64,000 bases of DNA from Ideonella paludis (GCF_018069865.1 NZ_JAGQDG010000006.1:341448-405447), one strand, 5' to 3'; shown: positions 31,024 to 40,347, counted from the stretch's first letter. Translations and numbers: made by a program. The notes: generated by a model from the letters alone, not told the origin.

Positions 31024-31374
31024 ATGCGCCGAAGCCAAGGTGACATCGACTTGAGCTATCGCATTGGTGCTGGCTCGGTCGGCATGTTCGCGGGCGGCGC
31101 ATTCGGCTTGTGCTTGGCTTTCGCCCTGATGGCCGCAGGCTTGGCCGATGTCGATCTCGCCAAACCCGTGATAGGTGGCGCGTTGGCGGGCGCCATCAGC
31201 GGACTGCTGATGCCCAGCGACACCATGGATGCAGCGGAGTCATTGCTCCATGTCCTTTTCGGCTATGTCCTTGAGCGAACGGACCTCATCGACCCCCAAG
31301 CGCCGCGCCATTTGCGCCTCGCCTTTCTCTTCGGGTCCTTGACCGCCCTGCTCACCTATCTGTTGACGGGCTAG
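31024..31374 (+). CDS. Small hydrophobic membrane protein, unknown function
   Basis: A 116-residue protein with three hydrophobic segments (GMFAGGAFGLCLAFALMAAG; VIGGALAGAISGLLM; LAFLFGSLTALLTYLLTG). No family recognised. It starts 5 bp after the reductase stop and so is probably in its operon. Its last 23 bases overlap the end of the convergent LysR gene. Codon use is slightly more relaxed than in its neighbour. Confidence 0.65.
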   Translation: MRRSQGDIDLSYRIGAGSVGMFAGGAFGLCLAFALMAAGLADVDLAKPVIGGALAGAISGLLMPSDTMDAAESLLHVLFGYVLERTDLIDPQAPRHLRLAFLFGSLTALLTYLLTG

Positions 31375-32296
31375 CAGCGGCGGCCATGGTGAGCCAGGCC
31401 TGAAACGTGATCAAGCCCGGCGTCTCCGCTTTGTGCGCCGGGTAGATCAGCCGATAGGCCCGCCCGCTGTCTTGCGAGTGCGGCAGCAGTTGCACCAGCC
31501 GCCCGCTGGCCAGCTCTCGCTCAATCAGCAGGCTGGGCACCAGGGCCGCGCCCAGGCCTTGCGCGGCCGCTTCGGTGAGCATGGAGAACAGCTCCATCCG
31601 GGCCCCGGCCATGTCATGCTCGACCTTCAGGCCTTGCGACTCAAACCACTGGCGCCAGGCATAAGGACGCGTGCTGGCTTGTAGCAGGGGTAAGCGGGCG
31701 ACATCTTCTGCGCTCTGGCAGGGCTGGCCTGCCAGATGCCGCTGGACCAAGCTGGGCGCAGCCACCGCAATCAGGTGCTCGGACATCAGCACCTGGCCGG
31801 TGGTGCCGGGCCAAAACGATTCACCGGGGTGGATGGCGGCATCCAGTGGCGTGTCTTCAAACAAAAAGGGCCGCGTGCGCGGCGTCAGGTGCACGGTGAT
31901 GCCCGGATGCAGGGCCTGAAACTCGGTCAAGCGTGGGATCAGCCATTGGGTGGCGAAGGTGGGCACCACGGCCAACTCCAACGCGCCCAGGGCCTCGCCC
32001 AGGCCCGCTTGGGACATCAGGTCCAGGGTGTCGCGCTCAACTTCATCCAAACGCGTGGCCACGCTGCGGGCATAGCGCTGGCCAGCCTCGGTCAGCAACA
32101 CGCCACGTTGGCCTCGCCGAAACAAGGCTACGCCTAAGAACTCTTCCAGGCTGGCGATTTGGCGGCACACCGCGCTTTGGGTCACGGCCAATTCATGCGC
32201 CGCCTTGGTGTAGCTCTGGTGCCGGGCGGCAGCTTCAAAGGCGGCGAGTGCCGCGGTGGACGGGATTTTGCGGCGCACGGGGCCTCCGAAGTGCAT
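31352..32296 (-). CDS. LysR family regulator, probable regulator of glutaryl-CoA degradation
   Basis: A 314-residue LysR-type regulator of the GcvA-like subgroup. The N-terminal helix-turn-helix is STAALAAFEAAARHQSYTKA with AVTQSAVCRQIASLEEFLGV; the effector domain follows from about residue 95 (LELAVVPTFATQWLIPRL). It is divergent from gcdH with 92 bp between, the arrangement known for GcdR, which activates gcdH in pseudomonads in response to glutarate. A GTG at 32305 gives three more residues. Regulation of gcdH is inferred from position. Confidence 0.85.
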   Translation of the reverse strand: MHFGGPVRRKIPSTAALAAFEAAARHQSYTKAAHELAVTQSAVCRQIASLEEFLGVALFRRGQRGVLLTEAGQRYARSVATRLDEVERDTLDLMSQAGLGEALGALELAVVPTFATQWLIPRLTEFQALHPGITVHLTPRTRPFLFEDTPLDAAIHPGESFWPGTTGQVLMSEHLIAVAAPSLVQRHLAGQPCQSAEDVARLPLLQASTRPYAWRQWFESQGLKVEHDMAGARMELFSMLTEAAAQGLGAALVPSLLIERELASGRLVQLLPHSQDSGRAYRLIYPAHKAETPGLITFQAWLTMAAAASPSTDR

Positions 32297-32314
32297 TGAT
32301 CGCACACATGGGTG

Positions 32315-32354
32315 CGAAATTTTCGTTTGCTACCGGGTAGGCTCTGATTCTAAG
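32315..32354 (+). promoter_or_regulatory. Candidate LysR operator and gcdH promoter
   Basis: CGAAA-T-TTTCG at 32315-32325 is an 11-bp palindrome of the T-N11-A type expected for LysR regulators, between the divergent regulator and gcdH. Downstream, TTGCTA (32327-32332) and TCTAAG (32349-32354) are a weak -35/-10 candidate. Confidence 0.4.
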
Positions 32355-32388
32355 ATGCAGGAATCGAACTTGTCGGAGACACACACTC

Positions 32389-33576
32389 ATGAACGCCAGC
32401 GCCACCAAAGCCCGATTCAACTGGGAAGACCCCTTGCTGCTGGACAGCCAGCTCACCGATGACGAGCGCCAGGTGCGCGACGCCGCTCGGGCCTATTGCC
32501 AAGACAAGCTGGCGCCCCGGGTATTGAATGCGTTTCGCCATGAGCAAACCGATGCGGCCATCTTCCGCGAGATGGGCGAGCTGGGCCTGTTGGGCCCCAC
32601 CATCCCTGAGGCCTACGGAGGCGCGGGCCTGAACTATGTCTGCTACGGCCTGGTGGCGCGGGAGGTCGAGCGCGTGGACTCGGGCTACCGCTCAATGATG
32701 AGCGTGCAGTCGTCCTTGGTGATGGTGCCCATCCACTCGTTCGGCAACGAAGCCACCAAGCAAAAGTACCTGCCCAAGCTGGCCACGGGCGAGTGGATTG
32801 GCTGCTTTGGCCTGACCGAACCCGACCACGGCTCAGACCCCGGCTCCATGGTCACCCGCGCCCGCAAGGTCGATGGTGGCTATGAGCTGAGCGGCGCCAA
32901 GATGTGGATCACCAACAGCCCCATCGCCGATGTGTTTGTGGTCTGGGCCAAGGACGACGGCGGCCAGATCCGCGGCTTTGTGCTGGAAAAAGGCTGGAAG
33001 GGCCTGACCGCCCCTGCCATCCACGGCAAGGTAGGCCTGCGCGCCAGCATCACTGGCGAGATCGTGATGGACAAGGTCTTCTGCCCCGAGGAAAACGCCT
33101 TCCCTGAAGTGCGCGGCCTGAAAGGCCCTTTCACCTGCTTGAACAGTGCGCGTTATGGCATTGCCTGGGGCGCTTTGGGCGCGGCCGAGTTCTGCTGGCA
33201 CACCGCCTTGCAGTACACGCTGGACCGCAAGCAGTTTGGCAAGCCCTTGGCCGCCAATCAACTGATCCAGAAAAAGCTGGCCGACATGCAAACCGAGATC
33301 ACGCTGGGCCTGCAAGGTTGCCTGCGCCTGGGCCGCATGAAGGACGAGGGCAGCGCCACGCCGGAGATCACCTCGATCATGAAGCGCAATTCCTGCGGCA
33401 AGGCCCTGGACATTGCCCGCACTGCGCGCGACATGTTGGGCGGCAATGGCATTTCGGACGAATTTGGGATTGCCCGCCACTTGGTGAACCTGGAAGTGGT
33501 GAACACCTACGAAGGCACGCATGACATCCATGCGCTGATTTTGGGGCGTGCGATGACGGGGATTGCGGCGTTTTGA
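32389..33576 (+). CDS. gcdH: Glutaryl-CoA dehydrogenase
   Basis: A 395-residue FAD acyl-CoA dehydrogenase that oxidises and decarboxylates glutaryl-CoA to crotonyl-CoA in lysine, tryptophan and glutarate breakdown. Diagnostic features are the [19 protein letters not shown] segment, [32 protein letters not shown] and the catalytic base E375 in [17 protein letters not shown]. These residues and the length separate GcdH from short-chain acyl-CoA dehydrogenases. The CoA-transferase that would make its substrate is encoded 435 bp downstream, beyond two family B repeats. Confidence 0.94.
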   Translation: MNASATKARFNWEDPLLLDSQLTDDERQVRDAARAYCQDKLAPRVLNAFRHEQTDAAIFREMGELGLLGPTIPEAYGGAGLNYVCYGLVAREVERVDSGYRSMMSVQSSLVMVPIHSFGNEATKQKYLPKLATGEWIGCFGLTEPDHGSDPGSMVTRARKVDGGYELSGAKMWITNSPIADVFVVWAKDDGGQIRGFVLEKGWKGLTAPAIHGKVGLRASITGEIVMDKVFCPEENAFPEVRGLKGPFTCLNSARYGIAWGALGAAEFCWHTALQYTLDRKQFGKPLAANQLIQKKLADMQTEITLGLQGCLRLGRMKDEGSATPEITSIMKRNSCGKALDIARTARDMLGGNGISDEFGIARHLVNLEVVNTYEGTHDIHALILGRAMTGIAAF

Positions 33577-33644
33577 GCGTTGCAAGTCCCTATTGATTCG
33601 TTGCGTCAAGACGGTTTCCACAGCCCTTTCGACCGTTTCAACGA

Positions 33645-33746
33645 GGCAAGAGGGACTGCCCGCCGCACCGCTCATGTCCCCCGTCCAAGGCCAAAGGCCT
33701 TGGCCTCCTCCTTTACTTCGCTATGCGGCGGGCAGTCCCTCTCGCC
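33645..33746 (-). repeat. Hairpin repeat element, family B short form, copy 1
   Basis: Arms 33645-33667 and 33724-33746 (23 bp each) pair at 22 of 23 positions. On the minus strand the 56-bp core reads AGCGAAGTAAAGGAGGAG, an inner stem (GGCCAAGGCC / GGCCTTGG), then GGACATGAGCGG. The outer arm carries GAGGGACTGCCCGCCGCA, found nowhere in the other B copies. Confidence 0.85.
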
Positions 33747-33803
33747 AATCCCAGCGCGCAGCCCTATGCAGGCTTCGCGATTGAAGTCCCTCCACTTCGG
33801 CCC

Positions 33804-33973
33804 GTAGGCGATGTGGGGTGACTCACAGAGCGAAGTAAAGGAGGAGACGGCGGCGCAGCCGACGGCGGGGGACTGAACTCGGACATGAACAGTCCTGAGG
33901 ACTGTTCGTGCCTAGTGAAGGCCAGCGGCGCTGCCGCTGGCATGAGCGGCGTGAGTCGCCCCGCAGCGCCTAC
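33804..33973 (+). repeat. Hairpin repeat element, family B long form, copy 2
   Basis: Arms 33804-33826 and 33951-33973 (23 bp) pair at 20 of 23 positions. The core begins AGAGCGAAGTAAAGGAGGAG, continues with an inner GC stem (GACGGCGGC-GCA-GCCGAC) and GGACATGA, then has two extra hairpins (ACAGTCC-TGA-GGACTGT and GCCAGCGGC-GCT-GCCGCTGGC) before the closing CATGAGCGG. It is head to head with B1, 57 bp away. Confidence 0.85.
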
Positions 33974-34011
33974 CTGCACAACCCATTGCAGTCAGCAATC
34001 GGATCAAGAGC

Positions 34012-35199
34012 ATGACCCCAACCTCCCTCCAAGGCTTAAAAGTTCTCGACCTCTCCCGCGTCCTGGCCGGCCCCTGGGCCAGTCAGTTGCTCGGGGATTT
34101 GGGCGCGGATGTGGTCAAGGTCGAGCGCCCCGGCGCCGGTGACGACACCCGGCACTGGGGCCCGCCTTGGGTGGCTGAGCCCAGCGCCGAGACCGGCCCT
34201 CAAGCCGCCTACTTCCAGTGCGCCAACCGCAACAAACGCTCCATCGCGGTGGACATGGCCACGCCAGACGGACAAGCTTTGCTGCGGGAATTGGCGGCGC
34301 AGGCCGATGTGGTGCTGGAGAACTTCAAGGTGGGAGGCCTGAAGCAATATGGCCTCGACTACGACAGCCTGAAGGCACTCAACCCCCGGCTCATTTACTG
34401 CTCTATCACCGGCTTTGGCCAAACTGGGCCCTACGCGCCGCGTGCGGGCTACGACTTCCTGATCCAGGGCATGGGCGGGTTGATGAGCCTGACCGGGCGC
34501 GCCGACACCGAAGACGGCGCAGGGCCGCAGAAAGTAGGCGTGGCCTTGGTGGACATCATGACCGGCCTCTACGCCACCATCGGCATTCTGGCTGCGCTGA
34601 ACCACCGGCAGACCTCGGGCCAAGGCCAGCATGTGGACATGGCACTGCTGGATGTGCAGGTGGCCACCCTGGCCAACCAAGCGGCCAACTACCTGGTGAG
34701 CGGCGTGGCGCCGAAGCGCATGGGCAATGCGCACCCCAACATCGTGCCCTACCAAGACTTCCCAACGGCCGACGGCGACATGATTTTGGCCGTGGGCAAT
34801 GACGGGCAGTTTGCCAAGTTTTGTGCCGTGGCGGGGCGCCCGGAATGGGCCATCGATGAGCGCTTTGCCAGCAACCCGGCTCGCGTAGCGAACCGCGCAG
34901 CACTGATCCCGCTCCTGCGCCAAACCACGGTGATGAAGACCACCGCGGAGTGGGTGGCAGCGCTGGAAGCCGCTGGGGTGCCCTGCGGTCCGATCAACCG
35001 GCTTAACGACGTTTTTGCCGACCCGCAGGTGCAGGCGCGCGGTCTGCTGCAGCACCTGCAGCACCCGACCCTGGGCGAGATGCCTTTGGTGGCCTGCCCC
35101 ATCCGCTTGTCGACCACGCCGGTGCGGAACCGCTTGGCACCACCCACACTCGGCGAGCACACCCAAGAGGTGCTCGCCGAGTGGCTGGGTCGGGCCTAG
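34012..35199 (+). CDS. CaiB/BaiF family class III CoA-transferase, probable glutarate CoA-transferase
   Basis: A 395-residue family III CoA-transferase. Features: LKVLDLSRVLAGPWASQLLG, the GADVVKVERPGAGDDTR loop, FQCANRNKRSIAVDM, the catalytic aspartate D181 in VALVDIMTGLYATIG and GQGQHVDMALLD. Placement after gcdH and the divergent LysR gene corresponds to the gcdG position known in pseudomonads, so succinyl-CoA:glutarate CoA transfer is the likely reaction; the sequence alone cannot fix the substrate. It may be co-transcribed with gcdH only if the hairpin repeats between them do not terminate transcription. Confidence 0.85.
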   Translation: MTPTSLQGLKVLDLSRVLAGPWASQLLGDLGADVVKVERPGAGDDTRHWGPPWVAEPSAETGPQAAYFQCANRNKRSIAVDMATPDGQALLRELAAQADVVLENFKVGGLKQYGLDYDSLKALNPRLIYCSITGFGQTGPYAPRAGYDFLIQGMGGLMSLTGRADTEDGAGPQKVGVALVDIMTGLYATIGILAALNHRQTSGQGQHVDMALLDVQVATLANQAANYLVSGVAPKRMGNAHPNIVPYQDFPTADGDMILAVGNDGQFAKFCAVAGRPEWAIDERFASNPARVANRAALIPLLRQTTVMKTTAEWVAALEAAGVPCGPINRLNDVFADPQVQARGLLQHLQHPTLGEMPLVACPIRLSTTPVRNRLAPPTLGEHTQEVLAEWLGRA

Positions 35200-35208
35200 G
35201 CCCCGTAC

Positions 35209-36519
35209 TTACTGGCCGGCCTTCACGGGTGCATCGCTGGCCAACTCGACCGCAAAGGTCAGGCCCAGCTTGGCGAACTTGACCGCATGCGCGGCTGAGT
35301 TGTTCGACTTGGCCAAGGTGTCGTTGGGCGTGTGGATCAGCTTGTTGTCCGCGGCCAAGCTGGACTCGAACGGGAACGAGGCGGCATAGCCGCGCTTGGT
35401 CCAGGACGCATGGTCTGAGCAGGCATAGCCGCACGCATCTTGGGTCACCGTCAACTCGGGCAGGTAGGCGGTGGCCAAGGCCTTCACAAAGTTGTTTTGA
35501 GCGGCGTTGGTGTAGTCCGTGATCAAGGTAATGTCGCTGGTGGGTTGACCTTGGTAGTTGGTCATGTCCAACTGCATCACGCCCACCACCTTCTTGCCTT
35601 GCTTTTTGTACTTGGCGGCAATCGCATCCGAGCCCAGCAGGCCCACTTCCTCAGCGGCATAGCCCATGAACTGCAAGGTGCGCTTGGGCTTGTAATTGCT
35701 GGCCAGCAGCACCCGCATCACCTCTTGCAAGCTGGCAATGCCCGAGGCGTCGTCATCAGCGCCTGGCGCGCGGCTGTTCTCACCGGTGAGGAAGCCGACC
35801 GTGGAATCCAGGTGGCCGCCGATCACCACAATCTCGTCGGGTGCATGGGTGCCCTTGATGCTCAAGATGACTGACTTCTGCGGCCACTTCTTGTGGGCAA
35901 ACTGGCTGACCGTGATGTCCGTCCGCCCCGCCGCCATTTGCTTCCAGGTATTGAACAGATCGTTAGACGCGGCCGTGCCGTGACTGGTCTTGTAGAAGCG
36001 GTTTTGATAGTCCGACAGCTTTTGGATGGTGGACAGCACTTGGCTTTCCTGCACCTGTGTCAGCAGAGGCGTGACCGTGCTTTGGTTGTCAATGGCGTAG
36101 CTGGGGGCCAGTGCCGTGGCCTCTTTCGCGCGGGTCAGGTGGCCCCGCAATTCCTGCAATGACTGGCGGGCTTCAGCACGCGAAGCATGGACGATGTAGC
36201 CACCGCAGCGGTGCAGCTTCTCGTGCACTTCGGTCGAGAGGCGATGCAGTTGATCCTCATCGACCTGCAGCACATGGATGCGATCCGTCCGCGTGGTCAG
36301 GCTCTCAGGGCTGCCCACTGCTTTGGCCAGCATGCCCGCCCGCGGCACATTCACCTGAACATCGTGGCTTTCAGTGGACTTGGCTTGCGGGTGGGCAGCG
36401 CGGAGCAATTGATAAGCGTCATCGCCCATAGACACCCAGATCTTGGGGCCAGCCACAGCGGCTTGGGCAAAAAAAGTAGCACAAGCCAGTGTGGCTGCAC
36501 TCAAAACAAGTTTTTTCAT
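35209..36519 (-). CDS. Secreted M28 family zinc aminopeptidase
   Basis: A 436-residue exported aminopeptidase, close in layout to Vibrio leucyl aminopeptidase. Signal peptide MKKLVLSAATLACATFFAQA, then a ~120-residue propeptide-like region, and the M28 catalytic domain. Metal ligands and catalytic residues can be seen in order: VVIGGHLDST (His, catalytic Asp), PGADDDASGIASL (bridging Asp), GYAAEEVGLLGSDAIA (Glu pair), MQLDMTNY (Asp) and FPFESSLAADNKLIHTPNDT (His). DACGYACSDHASW contains a Cys pair. It should release N-terminal residues from peptides outside the inner membrane. It is divergent from fpr. Confidence 0.9.
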   Translation of the reverse strand: MKKLVLSAATLACATFFAQAAVAGPKIWVSMGDDAYQLLRAAHPQAKSTESHDVQVNVPRAGMLAKAVGSPESLTTRTDRIHVLQVDEDQLHRLSTEVHEKLHRCGGYIVHASRAEARQSLQELRGHLTRAKEATALAPSYAIDNQSTVTPLLTQVQESQVLSTIQKLSDYQNRFYKTSHGTAASNDLFNTWKQMAAGRTDITVSQFAHKKWPQKSVILSIKGTHAPDEIVVIGGHLDSTVGFLTGENSRAPGADDDASGIASLQEVMRVLLASNYKPKRTLQFMGYAAEEVGLLGSDAIAAKYKKQGKKVVGVMQLDMTNYQGQPTSDITLITDYTNAAQNNFVKALATAYLPELTVTQDACGYACSDHASWTKRGYAASFPFESSLAADNKLIHTPNDTLAKSNNSAAHAVKFAKLGLTFAVELASDAPVKAGQ

Positions 36520-36691
36520 GATGAAGGGTCCTCAAAAAAGAGTGGCAAGCCCTCCAGGCTCATGGCCCGAAGGACTGGGCCGGGCCCGCCCAGCAGCAGA
36601 GTCCGCCCAGGTGAGCGACAATAGCGGGCTTTCCCTTAACCCACTGCCGGCGAAACCCTGGGTTTTTGCCGCCCTCCCTAGAACTTCTACG

Positions 36692-37465
36692 ATGAGTGCC
36701 TTCAATGAAGAGCGCGTGCTGAGCGTGCACCACTGGACGGATAGGCTGTTCAGCTTCACGACCACCCGCGACACCTCGCTGCGTTTCTCCAACGGCCACT
36801 TCACCATGATTGGCTTGCGTGTCGATGGCAAACCGCTGCTGCGGGCGTATTCCATCGTCAGCCCCAATTACGAAGAAACGCTGGAGTTCCTGAGCATCAA
36901 GGTGCAGGACGGCCCGCTGACCTCGCGCCTGCAGCACATCAAGGTGGGTGACAGCATCATCGTTGGCAAAAAGCCCACGGGCACGCTGCTGATCGACTAT
37001 CTGCTGCCTGGCAAGCGCCTCTACCTGCTGTCCACCGGCACCGGCCTGGCGCCCTTCATGAGCGTGATCCGTGACCCGGACACCTATGAAAAGTTTGAGC
37101 AAGTCATCCTCATCCACGGCGTGCGTGAGGTCAAAGAGCTGGCCTACCACGACTACATCACCCAAGAGCTGCCGCAGCATGAGTTCTTGGGCGAGATGGT
37201 CAGCAAGCAATTGCTCTACTACCCCACGGTGACCCGCGAACCCTACAAAAACCAAGGCCGCGTGACCACGGCACTGGAAGAGGGCAAAGTGGCTGAAGCC
37301 TTTGGCATCCCCTTGCTGAATGCCGCTGAAGACCGCGTGATGATCTGCGGCAGCCCCGAGATGCTGCGCGATTTGAAAGCCATGATGGAAGTCCGGGGCC
37401 TCAAAGAAGGCAACACCACCACGCCCGGTGACTTTGTCATCGAGCGCGCCTTCGTCAGCCAGTAA
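36692..37465 (+). CDS. fpr: Ferredoxin--NADP+ reductase
   Basis: A 257-residue FAD protein of the bacterial Fpr group, moving electrons between NADPH and ferredoxin or flavodoxin. Motifs: RAYSIVSPNYEETLEFLSIK (RxYS flavin motif), GTLLIDYLLPGKRLYLLSTG and GTGLAPFMSV (NADP-binding), and MICGSPEMLRDL. The C-terminus ends YVIERAF-like (GDFVIERAFVSQ), as expected for the subclass whose tail stacks near the flavin. The frame opens at 36443 but ATG 36692 is the family start. The next gene starts 19 bp after its stop. Confidence 0.93.
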   Translation: MSAFNEERVLSVHHWTDRLFSFTTTRDTSLRFSNGHFTMIGLRVDGKPLLRAYSIVSPNYEETLEFLSIKVQDGPLTSRLQHIKVGDSIIVGKKPTGTLLIDYLLPGKRLYLLSTGTGLAPFMSVIRDPDTYEKFEQVILIHGVREVKELAYHDYITQELPQHEFLGEMVSKQLLYYPTVTREPYKNQGRVTTALEEGKVAEAFGIPLLNAAEDRVMICGSPEMLRDLKAMMEVRGLKEGNTTTPGDFVIERAFVSQ

Positions 37466-37484
37466 AACGCCTGCCCGGACCCGC

Positions 37485-38144
37485 ATGCACAAGCCCCCGC
37501 CACCGCGCCTGATGGGCGAGTTGGCGTGGCTGCATGAGGATGACTGGCTGGTCGCCGTCAATAAGCCGGCGGGCTTGCTCTCGGTGCCCGGGCGCGGCCC
37601 AGAGAACGCCGACTGCGCCGCGCTGCAAGTGCAGCAGCGCTACCCCGATGCCCGCGTGGTGCACCGCCTGGACATGGGCACCTCGGGCATCCTGATTTTC
37701 GCGCGCCACTTGGCAGCGCAGCAGGCCTTGTCGCGGGCCTTTGAAACCCGCCAAACCGACAAGCGCTATGAGGCCTTGGTCACCGGCTTGGTGCAGGCCG
37801 ATGATGGCGAGGTTGACCTGCCCCTGCGCTGCGACTGGCCCAACCGCCCGCGCCAGATGGTGGATGCAGAACAAGGCAAGCGCGCGCTGACGCGCTGGCA
37901 GGTCTTGTCCCGAGACGCCGCACAGCACAGCACGCGCATGGCGCTTTTTCCCGTGACCGGGCGCTCGCACCAGTTGCGGGTGCATATGCAGGCGCTGGGC
38001 CATGCCATCGTTGGCGATGAGCTCTATGCCGAACCTAGAGTGGCCGCGGCCTCGCCCCGGCTGATGTTGCATGCAGCGCAATTGGCACTGCCTCACCCGG
38101 GCACGGGCTTGCGTTTCGTGGTCGAATGCCCCACACCCTTCTAG
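37485..38144 (+). CDS. RluA family pseudouridine synthase
   Basis: A 219-residue RNA pseudouridine synthase. The catalytic aspartate lies in VVHRLDMGTSGILIFARH; other motifs are AVNKPAGLLSVPGRG and HQLRVHMQALGHAIVGDELY. No S4 domain is present, and the short length fits RluA (23S rRNA U746 and tRNA U32) better than RluC/RluD. ATG 37485 is 20 bp after fpr; an in-frame start at 37428 overlaps fpr and is less likely. Confidence 0.87.
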   Translation: MHKPPPPRLMGELAWLHEDDWLVAVNKPAGLLSVPGRGPENADCAALQVQQRYPDARVVHRLDMGTSGILIFARHLAAQQALSRAFETRQTDKRYEALVTGLVQADDGEVDLPLRCDWPNRPRQMVDAEQGKRALTRWQVLSRDAAQHSTRMALFPVTGRSHQLRVHMQALGHAIVGDELYAEPRVAAASPRLMLHAAQLALPHPGTGLRFVVECPTPF

Positions 38145-38158
38145 GAAGCTCCACCCCC

Positions 38159-38722
38159 ATGCGCGTGCCGGTTGAACTCTCCAAAGCCTATCGTCTCTTG
38201 AACCACGGCCCGACCGTGCTGATCAGTGCCGAATATGGCATTCAGCGCAATGCCATGGCTTGCGCCTGGGCCATGCCCCTGGATTTCGACCCGCCTAAAG
38301 TGGCTGTGGTGATTGACCGCAACACCTTCACCCGAGGCTTGGTGGAGTCGTCAGGCCGCTTGGCCATTAGCGTGCCTTGCGTGGCTCAAGCACGCATCGT
38401 CACCCTGCTGGGCACCCACAGCGGCCATGAGCAAGACAAGTTGGCCGCCTATGAGATTCAAGTGCTGGATGAGCCTTTGGCGCAATCGCCCTTGATCGCG
38501 GGCTGTGTCGCGTGGCTGGATTGCGTGTTGATTCGGCGCCCCGAGATTGAACAAGCCCACGACCTGTTTCTTGCCGAAGTGACCCACGCCTGGGCCCGCA
38601 CCCGAGTGTTCAGCAATGGACGGTGGCACTTTGACACCGCGACCGACAGCTTACGCACCCTGCATCATGTGGCCGGGGGGCACTACTTTGCCACCGGCCA
38701 AGAGGTGGATGGCCACCGCTGA
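38159..38722 (+). CDS. Flavin reductase-like (FMN-binding split barrel) protein
   Basis: A 187-residue protein of the flavin reductase-like domain family. It has the split-barrel pattern: GPTVLISAEYGIQRNAMACA, WAMPLDFDPPKVAVVIDRN and SGRLAISVPCVAQARIVTLL, and C-terminal LRTLHHVAGGHYFATG. Such proteins bind FMN and often act as partners of monooxygenases or have unknown roles. ATG 38159 has a GGAAG site 9 bp upstream and lies 14 bp behind the pseudouridine synthase stop, so fpr, the synthase and this gene likely form one operon. A frame extending to 38126 overlaps the previous gene. Confidence 0.85.
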   Translation: MRVPVELSKAYRLLNHGPTVLISAEYGIQRNAMACAWAMPLDFDPPKVAVVIDRNTFTRGLVESSGRLAISVPCVAQARIVTLLGTHSGHEQDKLAAYEIQVLDEPLAQSPLIAGCVAWLDCVLIRRPEIEQAHDLFLAEVTHAWARTRVFSNGRWHFDTATDSLRTLHHVAGGHYFATGQEVDGHR

Positions 38723-38733
38723 AGTGCAAGCCG

Positions 38734-39513
38734 TCACTGCGCCGCTGAAGCAGCGGCCAGAGGCTGGCGCAGCCGGGCTTCGAACTCGCCGGGCGCGACA
38801 TACTGGATGACGACCCGGCTGGCCGATTGATTGGCGCCGGGCACCGCAATGGCCACGCCCGTCGCTGGGTAGAGCAACTGAACCTCCCCCCCGGCGCCGG
38901 TGACGCGCTCCGCGGGCTCCCCAAACCGGGCCACCAAAGTCGCCTCATCCAAGCGCGCAGCGGGCGTAAAACTCAGGCCCACCAAACGGGCTTGCGAGGC
39001 CAGGCTCTCTGCATTGCGCACATCCAGGTCGTCCGCGGCCAGGCTCAATTGGCGCACGCGCCCGCCGGACCCCACCTCGCGCTTCGGTGAACGCTCGGCG
39101 GCTTTGCGGCGCAAGGCATCGTCCACCTCAAAGGCCAGCACCAAGCGGCCGGTCACAAAGCCGGCCTCTAGGCGCTCGACAAAGCCTTCCAAGGCTGGCG
39201 CTTCTTCATCCTTGGTGCCAATGGCTTGAATCAGGGCCAGATGCAGGTTGTCGCCAAAGCGCGCCTGGGCTTGGGGCAGGCCAGACTGCCCCACCAAGAG
39301 GCCGAAGACCTCGCTGCCCTCGGCCGTGGGCTTGACCTGCCAAGGCAATCCTTGCGGCGCTGAAGCCGCGGCGGCGACGGGCGGCGGGCTGGTCCAGACC
39401 GGAAAGATCAAAGCCCCCGCCAACACAAACAACACAAATGCGGTGGCCAACCAGACAGGACGCAGCCACCACACGCCGCGCGAAGCCACAGAGGCAGACG
39501 ACAATTCACTCAT
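38734..39513 (-). CDS. Membrane-anchored hypothetical protein
   Basis: A 259-residue protein with one N-terminal membrane helix (PVWLATAFVLFVLAGALIFP) and a periplasmic remainder. It contains the pattern GLPWQVKPTAEGSEVFGLLV and RFGEPAERVTGAGGEVQLLY. No family firmly recognised. ATG 39513 is taken as start; the longer frame to 39582 reads into the divergent SDR upstream region. It is convergent with the flavin reductase-like gene (11 bp apart). Confidence 0.7.
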   Translation of the reverse strand: MSELSSASVASRGVWWLRPVWLATAFVLFVLAGALIFPVWTSPPPVAAAASAPQGLPWQVKPTAEGSEVFGLLVGQSGLPQAQARFGDNLHLALIQAIGTKDEEAPALEGFVERLEAGFVTGRLVLAFEVDDALRRKAAERSPKREVGSGGRVRQLSLAADDLDVRNAESLASQARLVGLSFTPAARLDEATLVARFGEPAERVTGAGGEVQLLYPATGVAIAVPGANQSASRVVIQYVAPGEFEARLRQPLAAASAAQ

Positions 39514-39594
39514 GCGCTGATTGTCTCCTCGGCTCTCTTGCACGGCCCTGTCAAATTCACGCGCCGGGCCCCCAAACCACATAGGACATTTCCC

Positions 39595-40344
39595 ATGACA
39601 ACACTGACATTACTGACCGGCTCATCCCGTGGTATGGGCGAGGCCATCGCCCGGCAATGCCTGCAGGCAGGGCATCAGGTGCTGGGCATCGCTCGACACG
39701 CCAATGCCAGCTTGGGCGCCTTGGCAGGACCTCAGCAACTCACGCAGTGGGAGGTCGACCTGACCGACGCCCAAGGCGTGGCCCAACGCCTGGCGGCTTG
39801 GCTGGGCGAACAAGACGCCCAACGCTTCAAATCGGTGCAGTTGATCAACAACGCTGGGGTGATCGCCACCCTGGCCCCGCTGTCACAGGTGCCCCTGGCC
39901 GAGACTGTGGGAGCACTTCGGGTGGGCCTGGAGGCCGCGATGCTGCTGACCAGCAGCTTTTTGGCGGCCACGGCGCACTGGCCGGCGCAGCGCAAGGTGC
40001 TCAACATCTCGTCGGGCTTGGGCCGTCGCGCCATGGCAGGCAGCGCCTCTTACTGCGCGGCCAAGGCCGGCATGGACCACTTCAGCCGCGCCGTCGCACT
40101 GGAAGAAGCGGCCAAGCCCCATGGCGCGCGCATCGTCTCGCTCGCACCGGGCGTCATTGCTACCGACATGCAAGTGCAGTTGCGCTCAGCCGATCCGCAG
40201 CAGTTTCCTGACCGCAGCGCCTTTGAGCAACTCCTGGCGCAAGGCCAACTCGCCAGCCCCGATGAAGCCGCACGCAAAGTGCTGGCCTATCTGGCGCGGG
40301 CCGACTTTGGCAGCCAGCCCGTGGGCGATGTCAGAGATGCGTGA
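39595..40344 (+). CDS. SDR family oxidoreductase (sepiapterin reductase-like)
   Basis: A 249-residue classical short-chain dehydrogenase. Cofactor motif TLLTGSSRGMGEAIARQCLQ (TGxxxGxG), LINNAGVIATLAPL (NNAG), the catalytic Ser in VLNISSGLGRRAM, and YCAAKAGMDHF (YxxxK). PGVIATDMQVQLRS follows. The overall layout resembles proteins annotated sepiapterin reductase/YueD in bacteria, but the substrate is unknown. ATG 39595 follows the frame opening at 39538. It ends 3 bp before infA, tail to tail, with no space for a conventional terminator. Confidence 0.85.
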   Translation: MTTLTLLTGSSRGMGEAIARQCLQAGHQVLGIARHANASLGALAGPQQLTQWEVDLTDAQGVAQRLAAWLGEQDAQRFKSVQLINNAGVIATLAPLSQVPLAETVGALRVGLEAAMLLTSSFLAATAHWPAQRKVLNISSGLGRRAMAGSASYCAAKAGMDHFSRAVALEEAAKPHGARIVSLAPGVIATDMQVQLRSADPQQFPDRSAFEQLLAQGQLASPDEAARKVLAYLARADFGSQPVGDVRDA

Positions 40345-40347
40345 TCT

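Larger units (their letters stand above)
33577..34011. other. Gene-free stretch holding divergent family B repeats
   Basis: No gene. Elements B1 and B2 occupy 33645-33973 back to back. The 57 bp between them (33747-33803) and the flanks show nothing recognisable. The CoA-transferase start follows 38 bp after B2. Confidence 0.7.
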
